Source: CAXBYZ01 sp043826085
GTDB taxonomy: Bacteria; Patescibacteriota; Microgenomatia; UBA1400; CG1-02-47-37
Length of the DNA: 6,949 nucleotides
Assembly: GCA_043826085.1 (NCBI GenBank)
Contig: JBDRQW010000010.1
Coordinates: 1 to 6,949 of the forward strand
Direction: 5' to 3'
Shown: in pieces, positions 1-5,715 of the stretch
Numbering within the stretch: the stretch's first letter is position 1
Layout: each line of letters begins with the position of its first letter
Position numbers and translations under genes: made by a program
The notes under the pieces: generated by a model
Databases searched by the model: none
What the model was told of the DNA's origin: nothing
What the model saw: only the letters and a program-made list of their open reading frames with translations

Positions 1-272
1 GACATATTGATTCTTTGAGCTTTGGTATAAATTATCAAATTTCCAGCTACCAAAAAACCATAAAGATAAAACATCCACCAATTATTGGGTATCTGTTTAG
101 AAAGAAGCATCCACCAAAACAACATCCAACTCAAAGAGCCAATATATTTACTTCCCAATACCTGTAAAGCCGAACCACGATGAGATTGAAATTTATTGAT
201 TGTTACGCTTAGGGTGGTAATCACCGAGCTGACCAATATTAAAACCTGCCAAGGAATATTCTCAAAAGACAT
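1..272 (-). CDS. EamA/DMT-family transporter-like membrane protein, N-terminal part (runs off window start)
   Basis: The minus strand is open from an ATG at 272-270 to the window edge (90 codons). The translation begins MSFENIPWQVLILVSSVITT and is strongly hydrophobic, with three likely membrane segments at about residues 8-25, 42-58 and 65-82. The first two flank a basic loop (NKFQSHRG), and the Trp-rich stretch WMLFWWMLL lies in the second. The size and spacing of the helices and the tail IYTKAQRINM look like the first half of an EamA (DMT superfamily) repeat, which typically exports small metabolites; the substrate cannot be read from this piece. I chose this start because a TATAAT box lies six bases upstream and there is no Shine-Dalgarno, as for other lead genes here. 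The gene is divergent from the isomerase gene at 305. Being a membrane protein is fairly sure; the family is an inference from a partial sequence. Confidence 0.6.
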   Translation of the reverse strand, partial: MSFENIPWQVLILVSSVITTLSVTINKFQSHRGSALQVLGSKYIGSLSWMLFWWMLLSKQIPNNWWMFYLYGFLVAGNLIIYTKAQRINM

Positions 273-295
273 GGACGTATTATATCAGCTATAAT
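266..295 (+). promoter_or_regulatory. Promoter of the isomerase gene (AAGACA - N18 - TATAAT)
   Basis: A perfect TATAAT lies at 290-295, nine bases before the ATG at 305, and a moderate -35 match AAGACA (4 of 6) lies at 266-271, 18 bases upstream. The predicted start at about 302 leaves a 2-3 base leader, and there is no Shine-Dalgarno (AAAAATCAT precedes the ATG). The promoter lies on top of the divergent one, so its -35 is inside the first codons of the leftward gene. Confidence 0.6.
279..284 (-). promoter_or_regulatory. -10 box of the leftward (EamA-like) gene, apparently leaderless
   Basis: Read on the minus strand this is a perfect TATAAT, ending six bases before the ATG at 272. Transcription would start at or next to the A of the start codon, so the message would have essentially no leader. 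No good -35 hexamer is visible at 16-18 bases (302-308 gives CATATG/TCATAT). The box is the mirror image of the rightward one at 290-295. Confidence 0.55.
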
Positions 296-304
296 AAAAA
301 TCAT

Positions 305-967
305 ATGATCTTTCTATCTTTAAAAACCTATAAAGAAGCTACCGGAGACAAGGCCGTCTCTCTTTGCCAAACAATAAAAAAAGTCATTAAAAATACTCAA
401 ATCCCTATTATTCCCGCTGTTCAACCTTTTGATCTATACCGTATTAAAAAAGAAGTTGATATTGAAGTTTGGACCCAACACCTTGACCCCATTGACCCGG
501 ATCGCTACTTTGGCTGGCTCTCACCCTACTCTGCCAAACAAGCTGGTGCCTCCGGTGTCATCATCAATCACGGTGAACACGAAATTCCTTTTGATCAAAT
601 CAAAAAAACTGTAACCAAATGCCAAGAATACGACTTAAAAACTTTAATTATCTGTGACACTATTGACTTAGTTAAACAAGTTATCCCTCTAAAACCAAAC
701 TTTTTAGCTTACGAGAGAAAAGATTTAATTGGGGGAGATATTCCCATGATCGAAGCCGAAAAAGAAAGTATTAAAAAAGTAATAAAACTCTCACCCCTGC
801 CGGTTATTATTGGGGCCGGCATTAAAACAGAGGGTCATGTCAAAGAAACTCTTGCCGTCGGTGGAGCCGGAGTTATTTTAGCCTCAGCAGTCATCAAATC
901 TCAAAATCCGGAGTCAGTTTTACTAAACCTCGCCTCCGCTTTTCAACATCACACCTCTAAGGTGTGA
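305..967 (+). CDS. tpiA: Triosephosphate isomerase, short archaeal type
   Basis: This 220-residue TIM barrel would interconvert dihydroxyacetone phosphate and glyceraldehyde 3-phosphate in the cytoplasm. The length and motifs fit archaeal enzymes (about 220-230 residues), not the usual bacterial form of about 250: AVQPFDL (38-44), EVDIEVWTQHLDPI (50-63) and IINHGEHE (86-93) parallel archaeal sequences. Catalytic candidates are Lys7 (in LSLKTY), His89 (INHGEH) and Glu137 (AYERKDLIGG); phosphate-binding turns are GAGI (170-173) and GGAGV (186-190). Several normally conserved neighbours differ: Asn of N-x-K is Ser5, the Ser after the catalytic His is Gly90, the Pro after the catalytic Glu is Arg138, and the loop GTG is GGD. 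Activity is therefore likely but not certain. It starts nearly leaderless and heads an operon with the next gene, 13 bases on. The last eight residues (HHTSKV and before) are encoded partly by a palindrome and look like a tail added after the barrel. Confidence 0.85.
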   Translation: MIFLSLKTYKEATGDKAVSLCQTIKKVIKNTQIPIIPAVQPFDLYRIKKEVDIEVWTQHLDPIDPDRYFGWLSPYSAKQAGASGVIINHGEHEIPFDQIKKTVTKCQEYDLKTLIICDTIDLVKQVIPLKPNFLAYERKDLIGGDIPMIEAEKESIKKVIKLSPLPVIIGAGIKTEGHVKETLAVGGAGVILASAVIKSQNPESVLLNLASAFQHHTSKV

Positions 968-968
968 T
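948..968 (+). repeat. Perfect 9-bp hairpin spanning the isomerase stop codon
   Basis: The arms ATCACACCT (948-956) and AGGTGTGAT (960-968) are exact reverse complements with loop CTA. The isomerase TGA stop (965-967) lies in the right arm, and the Shine-Dalgarno of the next gene begins at 969. No T-run follows on either strand, so it is not a standard intrinsic terminator. It could affect translational coupling or mRNA processing, or be a small palindromic insertion that supplies the isomerase C-terminus. Confidence 0.6.
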
Positions 969-973
969 AGAGG
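969..973 (+). promoter_or_regulatory. Shine-Dalgarno of the deoxyribosyltransferase-like gene
   Basis: AGAGG sits seven bases before the ATG at 981 and matches the anti-Shine-Dalgarno well. It is the only strong Shine-Dalgarno among the window's genes, and this is an operon-internal gene. That contrasts with the leaderless starts of the lead genes and fixes the start at 981. Confidence 0.7.
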
Positions 974-980
974 TAAACCT

Positions 981-1394
981 ATGATTATTTGTATTTGTGC
1001 TTCGCTCAAAGTCCACCGTCATATTATCAAAGCTAAAAAAGAGTTGGAATCGTTCGGGATAAAAGTAATCTTACCCAAAACCACCAATCTTATTTATCGA
1101 GGCAAGCTTTTACTCAAAGGCTTAAACAAACACAAACTTAAATATGGCTCAATTAATGTAGTTAAGCATTTTGACAACATCAAAAAAGCTGATGCTATCT
1201 TAGTCGTCAACCCCACCCGAAAAAAAATCAAAAACTATATTGGTGGTAACACTTTAATGGAAATGGGTTTTGCTTATTATCTTAAAAAACCCATTTATTT
1301 ATTAAACCCTATTCCAAAAATTTCGTATTTCGAAGAGATTAGAGATACAAAGCCCATTATTCTTCATAATGACTTAAGTAAAGTTAGGGCTTGA
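981..1394 (+). CDS. Nucleoside 2-deoxyribosyltransferase-like protein
   Basis: The 137-residue protein has the small Rossmann-like fold signature of the nucleoside 2-deoxyribosyltransferase family, which moves 2-deoxyribose between bases, or in related members hydrolyses the N-glycosidic bond of deoxynucleotides. Visible marks are an N-terminal strand with a small-residue turn (IICICASLK, 2-10), the NIKKADAILVVN segment (66-77) with Asp71, and GGNTLMEMGFAYYLKKPIYLLNP (88-110) in which Glu94 is the expected nucleophile. The C-terminal YFEEIRDTKPIIL segment is typical of the uncharacterised bacterial branch. The exact substrate is unknown; a nucleotide N-hydrolase or salvage role is as likely as base exchange. 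It lies 13 bases after the isomerase stop with a strong Shine-Dalgarno, so the two are probably co-transcribed. Its last codons hold the -35 element of the lon promoter. Confidence 0.75.
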   Translation: MIICICASLKVHRHIIKAKKELESFGIKVILPKTTNLIYRGKLLLKGLNKHKLKYGSINVVKHFDNIKKADAILVVNPTRKKIKNYIGGNTLMEMGFAYYLKKPIYLLNPIPKISYFEEIRDTKPIILHNDLSKVRA

Positions 1395-1419
1395 TTCTTA
1401 GCACTCAATAAATTATACT
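1391..1419 (+). promoter_or_regulatory. lon promoter (TTGATT - N17 - TATACT)
   Basis: TTGATT (1391-1396) overlaps the stop codon of the upstream gene, followed by an ideal 17-base spacer and TATACT at 1414-1419. The start codon at 1428 is eight bases beyond the -10, so the transcript would begin within one or two bases of the ATG. No Shine-Dalgarno is present (GCTAATCC precedes the ATG), which agrees with leaderless initiation. Confidence 0.7.
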
Positions 1420-1427
1420 GCTAATCC

Positions 1428-3791
1428 ATGGCCATATTATTAAGACAAAATCAAACTAAAAGCCAATCAAAAACGCTTCCCCTAGTTCCGTTAAGGGAAG
1501 GAGTAGTATTTCCCCACACCGAAGTGGTTCTAACTTTTGGCCGACCCAAATCAACTGCTGGCATTGAAGCCGCTTTTAGATCGGATCGCTTAATTGTTTT
1601 TGTTGCCCAAAAAAATCCAAAAGTTTCAGAGCCGGAATTAAAAGACATTTACCAAATTGGCACCCTTTGCAGTTTAGAAAGAATCTATAAAACCAATGGA
1701 GAAATAAGCGCACTTGTTAAAGGAATTCATAGAGTTAAAATCAACGCACTTTCATCCAGTCAGTCATTTTTAATCGCTAATGTCGAAAAACTGGAAGAAT
1801 TTATCGAAACTTCAAATGAAGTTACGGCCTTAATCAATCACATTAGTAGAGAATTTAAAAAGGCCGTCAACATTGGTAAATCAGTCGATTTTTTAATGTT
1901 TATGAGAGTTATGAGCGACGTTACTCCATCAGAAATGGCCGACCAAATAGCCAGTAACCTAGATTTAAAAACAATAAAAAAACAATCACTTCTTGAAATC
2001 TTAGAAGTAAAAAAACGATTAGTTCAAATTTCAAATTATCTTTCAGAAGAAATAAAAATTTTGGAAATAGAAAAATCTATTGTTAGTAAAACTCAAAAAA
2101 AATTCGACAAATCCATGCGTCAAAATATCTTAAAAGAACGTTTAAAAACTATTCAAAAAGAACTAGGTGAAGTTAAAGAAACCAAAGAGATAAAAGAGTA
2201 CAAAGATAAAATAAAAAAAGCTAAAATGCCGGAAAATGTTGATAAACGAGCCAAAAAAGAATTAAAAAAATTAGCTTCTATGCACACTTACAATCCTGAG
2301 GCCGGCTACATCAGAAACTATCTGGACTGGCTTTGCGAAATTCCTTGGAGTATCTCCACTCCCAACAAAGTCACTATTAAAAAAGCAGAAAAAATTCTTG
2401 AAACTGATCATTATGGTTTAAACGAAGTCAAAGAGCGTATTACCGAATACTTAGCGGTCATGCAGCTAAAAGAAAAAGCTTTGATCAAAACCAAAAAACC
2501 CGAAATACCTTCCGGTCCAACTATTCTTTGTTTTGTTGGCCCTCCAGGGGTTGGAAAAACTTCAATTGGTAAATCTATTGCCAGAGCTTTAAAAAGAAAG
2601 TTTGTTAAAATTTCTTTAGGTGGGATTAGGGATGAGGCTGAAATTAGAGGTCATAGAAAAACTTACGTTGGAGCCATGCCGGGCAGAATTATTCAGGGTA
2701 TAAAAAATGCCGGTACTAACAATCCGGTTTTTATGTTGGATGAAATTGATAAAATCGGTACAGATTTTAGAGGCGATCCTTCTGCCGCTTTATTAGAAGC
2801 TTTAGATCCTGAACAAAATACTGACTTTTCAGATCATTATTTAGAAGTTCCTTTTGATCTCTCAAAAGTTATGTTTATCACTACCGCCAATATTTTAGAC
2901 ACCATTCCACCAGCCCTAAAAGATCGTCTGGAAATCATTCGTTTTTCCGGTTATACCGCTGATGAAAAAGAAAAAATCGCTATCAAGTACTTATTTAAAA
3001 AAACTTTAGAAAGTAATGGTCTTAAAAAATCACAAGTGAAACTTTTAGCTACTGCTTTAAGAAAAATCATCGCTAGTTATACCAGGGAAGCGGGAGTTAG
3101 AAATCTGGAAAGAGAATTAAGTAAAATCATGAGAAAAATTGCTAAAAAAATTGCTCAGAAAAAAAAGCCTCCTTTTACTATCTCAGTTAAAAACATTACT
3201 ACTTATCTTGGCTCGGAAAAATTCACCCCGGTCTTAAAAGAGAAAAAAGATGATATCGGCCTCACCACTGGTTTAGCTTGGACTCAAGCCGGCGGTGATG
3301 TCTTATTTGTCGAAGTAGCCATTGTTCCCGGTAAAGGAAAAATTATTTTAACCGGTCAACTTGGTGATATCATGAAGGAGTCAGCTCAAGCAGCTATTTC
3401 TTACACTCGGTCTCGTTGGCAAAGTTTAAAACTAGATAAAAATTTTTACAGTAAAGTTGATATTCACATTCACGTTCCCGAAGGAGCCGTTCCAAAAGAT
3501 GGTCCTTCAGCCGGCATTACCATGGCTACCGCTTTAATTTCCGCCCTCACCAACAAAAAAGTTAAAAAAGACGTGGCCATGACTGGAGAAATCACTCTGA
3601 GAGGTCGAGTTTTAGAAATTGGTGGAGTCAAAGAAAAAGTTATTGCCGCTCATCGAGCCGGTATTAAAACCATTATCTTGCCTCAAAAAAACCAAAAGAA
3701 TTTAGATAAAATTCCGGACAAAGTCAAAAAAGACATCAACTTTAAATTTGTTTCTCACCTGGACGAAGTTTTAAAATTAGCTTTTGTCTGA
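1428..3791 (+). CDS. lon: ATP-dependent protease Lon (LonA)
   Basis: A complete 787-residue LonA, the cytoplasmic AAA+ protease that degrades misfolded and short-lived proteins as a hexamer. Domains in order: LON substrate-binding domain (about 16-205, starting LPLVPLREGVVFPH), coiled-coil region (about 210-285), AAA+ module with Walker A GPPGVGKT (371-378), Walker B VFMLDEID (434-441), sensor-1 region TTAN (485-488), Arg finger in DR (499-500) and sensor-2 GVRNLEREL (556-564), then the S16 protease domain. Catalytic Ser694 is in DGPSAG and Lys737 in GGVKEK, 43 residues apart as in E. coli Lon. Length and motifs are those of a normal active enzyme, with no zinc-finger or membrane segment. It has its own near-leaderless promoter. 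Its last 15 bases overlap the end of the convergent SPFH gene, so the two transcripts must be antisense at their 3' ends. Confidence 0.97.
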   Translation: MAILLRQNQTKSQSKTLPLVPLREGVVFPHTEVVLTFGRPKSTAGIEAAFRSDRLIVFVAQKNPKVSEPELKDIYQIGTLCSLERIYKTNGEISALVKGIHRVKINALSSSQSFLIANVEKLEEFIETSNEVTALINHISREFKKAVNIGKSVDFLMFMRVMSDVTPSEMADQIASNLDLKTIKKQSLLEILEVKKRLVQISNYLSEEIKILEIEKSIVSKTQKKFDKSMRQNILKERLKTIQKELGEVKETKEIKEYKDKIKKAKMPENVDKRAKKELKKLASMHTYNPEAGYIRNYLDWLCEIPWSISTPNKVTIKKAEKILETDHYGLNEVKERITEYLAVMQLKEKALIKTKKPEIPSGPTILCFVGPPGVGKTSIGKSIARALKRKFVKISLGGIRDEAEIRGHRKTYVGAMPGRIIQGIKNAGTNNPVFMLDEIDKIGTDFRGDPSAALLEALDPEQNTDFSDHYLEVPFDLSKVMFITTANILDTIPPALKDRLEIIRFSGYTADEKEKIAIKYLFKKTLESNGLKKSQVKLLATALRKIIASYTREAGVRNLERELSKIMRKIAKKIAQKKKPPFTISVKNITTYLGSEKFTPVLKEKKDDIGLTTGLAWTQAGGDVLFVEVAIVPGKGKIILTGQLGDIMKESAQAAISYTRSRWQSLKLDKNFYSKVDIHIHVPEGAVPKDGPSAGITMATALISALTNKKVKKDVAMTGEITLRGRVLEIGGVKEKVIAAHRAGIKTIILPQKNQKNLDKIPDKVKKDINFKFVSHLDEVLKLAFV

Positions 3792-4388
3792 TTTAGAAAA
3801 AAGCACTTTATCGTCTTTATTTGTTTTTAAACTTCCTAAATCCTTAACTTCAGATAATAAAAATTCTTCACAAATAATTCCGGCCTTATTGAAAATATTA
3901 TTAAGCTCATTTACAATCTTTTTTTCCACTTGCGGTCGATAGGTGGTTAATTGATCCATTGATACCTCAGATAAAACTGATCTAATTCTACTTCTTGAAG
4001 CCGGTCTAACCAGTTTGGAGATAAAGCTCTCTCCAATATTTTCCCATAATTCATTAGCCCGAGCCTTATTAATTTTAAGTAAAACCGACCCCTCAACTTG
4101 AACATTACAACCATCAGAAGTTTTAACCACCAATTCTTCATCTCCCATAGATTCTTGATTAGAAAGATCAAAGTCATGTCGAATTAAATACTCAATCACC
4201 TGAGAATTAAATAATTTCGCTCTTTGCCAAAAAGGAATTTTTAGATGAAGTCCCGGACCTCTAACTGTTTTTAAAACCCCTCGGCCCAAATCATGAATAC
4301 AAGCTACATGGCCGGGTGGCACATTTACGAAAAAACCACCCACCACCTCATCAACCAAAAAAGAAACAACCAATTTATCAAAATCCAT
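3777..4388 (-). CDS. Minimal SPFH/band-7 (prohibitin-like) protein
   Basis: The 203-residue protein is almost entirely an SPFH domain. The motif VNVPPGHVACIHDLGRGV (21-38) followed by RGPGLHLKIPF (43-53) is the classic band-7 entry, and VKTSDGCNVQVEGSVLLKI (88-106) and SFISKLVRPASRSRIRSVLSEV (121-142) are the core. SPFH proteins form membrane-associated rings or scaffolds and can control AAA+ proteases (HflK/HflC with FtsH; prohibitins with m-AAA). Two usual parts are missing: a clear N-terminal transmembrane helix (only an ambiguous hydrophobic segment at 6-20) and the long C-terminal coiled coil, since the chain ends about 18 residues after the domain in a charged tail. The start is supported by a TGGGCA-N17-TATACT promoter nine bases upstream. 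It converges on lon with a 15-bp overlap. A functional link with Lon is only a hypothesis. Confidence 0.85.
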   Translation of the reverse strand: MDFDKLVVSFLVDEVVGGFFVNVPPGHVACIHDLGRGVLKTVRGPGLHLKIPFWQRAKLFNSQVIEYLIRHDFDLSNQESMGDEELVVKTSDGCNVQVEGSVLLKINKARANELWENIGESFISKLVRPASRSRIRSVLSEVSMDQLTTYRPQVEKKIVNELNNIFNKAGIICEEFLLSEVKDLGSLKTNKDDKVLFSKSDKS

Positions 4389-4397
4389 ATTGTTTAA

Positions 4398-4426
4398 AGT
4401 ATATCAGTATTTATTAAAATTGCCCA
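4398..4426 (-). promoter_or_regulatory. Promoter of the SPFH gene (TGGGCA - N17 - TATACT)
   Basis: On the minus strand TGGGCA (4426-4421, 4 of 6 consensus) is followed by 17 bases and TATACT (4403-4398), with the ATG nine bases later at 4388. The -35 lies in the last sense codons of galE and its TAA stop falls in the spacer, so the SPFH gene can be expressed independently of the upstream cluster. There is no Shine-Dalgarno; the message would have a leader of about 2 bases. Confidence 0.6.
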
Positions 4427-5349
4427 CTTTTGCTGTGCCATTTATAGGCACTTTCAATAATAGTTTTTAGATCGGAATATTCAGGCTTCCAACCAAGCGT
4501 ATTTTGTAGCTTACCACTATCAGCCACCAGCTCATTAGCATCTCCAATCCTTCTTGGTTTAACTTTAACCATCAAATCAATTTTAATTACTTTTTTTACC
4601 ATCTCAATTACTTGCTTATTAGAATATCCTATGCCGGTGCCCACATTAAACACATCGGTTTTATGCCCCTGATTAAGTGCTTTAAGTCCTAAAATATGTG
4701 CCTCAGCTAAATCCAAAACATGAATATAATCTCTAATACAAGTGCCGTCAGCAGTAGGATAGTCATCTCCAAAAAGTTTAAACTCTTGTCTTTTAATTAC
4801 CGCCTTTATTACATTGGGAATCAAGTGAGACTCCGGCTCATGATTTTCACCCAAAGTACCATCAAGAGTGGCTCCGGCCGCATTAAAATATCTCAAACTA
4901 ATTGATTTTAAATCATGAATTTTGTCATACCATTTTAACAATCGCTCTACCATTAGTTTTGACTCACCATATGGATTTTCAGGTTTTTTTTGGTCATCTT
5001 CTTTAATTGGCACTCTTATCGGATTTCCATAAACTCCGGCTGTTGAAGAAAAAATAAGTTTATTAACCTTAGTTTTTCTCATGGCTTCAAGTAAATTCAA
5101 AGATCCAAACACATTATTTTCAAAGTATTTATAAGGATTTTCCATTGACTCTCCCATTTCGATATAAGCCGCAAAATGCATCACCGCTTCGATCTTCTCG
5201 TCTTTTAAAGTTTTTTCCAAAAGTTCACCATCTTGAATCTTTTGATTGTTTTTTTTGTCATAAATAACTACCTTATGTCCCTGATTTACCAATTCTTTGG
5301 CGGTAATTGCTCCAATATATCCCTTTCCCCCGGTCACTAAAATTTTCAT
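4414..5349 (-). CDS. galE: UDP-glucose 4-epimerase (short form)
   Basis: A 311-residue extended short-chain dehydrogenase that would interconvert UDP-glucose and UDP-galactose (or the N-acetyl forms) for surface glycans. It shows the NAD-binding GGKGYIG (7-13), Asp31 at the end of the second strand, the HFAAYIEMGES segment (58-68), catalytic SSTAGVYG (101-108) and YxxxK with Tyr127 and Lys131, RYFNAAGA (153-160), HLIPNV (175-180) and the IRDYIHVLDLA region (205-215), all highly typical of GalE. It is about 20-30 residues shorter than the E. coli enzyme, mainly because the loop between the second strand and the HFAA strand is shortened (about 32-52). No catalytic residue seems lost. Its ATG overlaps the VanZ stop as ATGA, implying translational coupling; no Shine-Dalgarno is seen. 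GalE versus UDP-GlcNAc 4-epimerase specificity cannot be told here. Confidence 0.93.
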   Translation of the reverse strand: MKILVTGGKGYIGAITAKELVNQGHKVVIYDKKNNQKIQDGELLEKTLKDEKIEAVMHFAAYIEMGESMENPYKYFENNVFGSLNLLEAMRKTKVNKLIFSSTAGVYGNPIRVPIKEDDQKKPENPYGESKLMVERLLKWYDKIHDLKSISLRYFNAAGATLDGTLGENHEPESHLIPNVIKAVIKRQEFKLFGDDYPTADGTCIRDYIHVLDLAEAHILGLKALNQGHKTDVFNVGTGIGYSNKQVIEMVKKVIKIDLMVKVKPRRIGDANELVADSGKLQNTLGWKPEYSDLKTIIESAYKWHSKSGQF

Positions 5350-5714
5350 ATATTTCTTTTTTTCAAATTTAAACTGATTAAAGCTCCAATTGTATCAAAA
5401 CCAACATCTCTTAAAGTTCCTTCTCGTCCGGGGACAAAAGTCTGGTGCCACTCGTCAGAAAGAGCATAAACAACTGTAAATATAAACACCTTTATAAATA
5501 TTTTTTTTGTAAGATTTTTATTATCACCGGACATGGCTCTAAACAATAGCCAAAATAAAATAGCGTATTCAGTTACATGAGCTGATTTTTTAATTACAAA
5601 ATCCAGCCAGTTAAACTCAGCCTCCTTGTTAATAGACATACTGGAAAAAGAATAAATAATTCCCGCCCAAATTAAAACCGGTAGCCAAAGTTTAATCTTT
5701 TTATTTTTCATCAC
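5346..5714 (-). CDS. VanZ-like membrane protein
   Basis: The 122-residue protein has about four membrane segments (residues 9-26, 46-60, 72-86 and 104-117) and the VanZ family marks: WLPVLIWAGIIYSFSS (10-25), KKSAHVTEY (42-50), SDEWHQTFVPGREGTLRDV (86-104) and DTIGAL near the end. VanZ of vancomycin-resistance clusters gives low-level teicoplanin resistance by an unknown mechanism. Most family members are simply conserved small membrane proteins, so antibiotic resistance should not be assumed. The GTG at 5714 comes one base after the upstream TAA, and an ATG directly follows at 5711; either may be the start. A TATAAT (5727-5722) seven bases before the GTG could give an internal leaderless transcript, but it is inside the preceding coding sequence and lacks a -35. 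It is joined to galE by an ATGA overlap. Confidence 0.85.
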   Translation of the reverse strand: MMKNKKIKLWLPVLIWAGIIYSFSSMSINKEAEFNWLDFVIKKSAHVTEYAILFWLLFRAMSGDNKNLTKKIFIKVFIFTVVYALSDEWHQTFVPGREGTLRDVGFDTIGALISLNLKKRNI

Positions 5715-5715
5715 T

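Noticed and set aside
2540..2553. CCCT-CC-AGGG palindrome resembling the repeat family
   Set aside because: It is the Gly-Pro-Pro-Gly codons of the Lon Walker A motif, with only four-base arms.
3777..3850. Bidirectional terminator between lon and the SPFH gene
   Set aside because: The genes overlap and no GC-rich hairpin with a T-run is found in the region.
4720..4905. Open frame on the plus strand inside galE (and similar ones at 429-614, 1451-1648 minus, 3947-4177 minus)
   Set aside because: Each lies wholly within a gene with strong family motifs, has no promoter or Shine-Dalgarno, and its translation resembles nothing.
5346..5714. Antibiotic (teicoplanin) resistance gene
   Set aside because: Only VanZ family membership is seen; there are no vanHAX-type ligase or dehydrogenase genes nearby, and most VanZ-like proteins have no shown resistance role.
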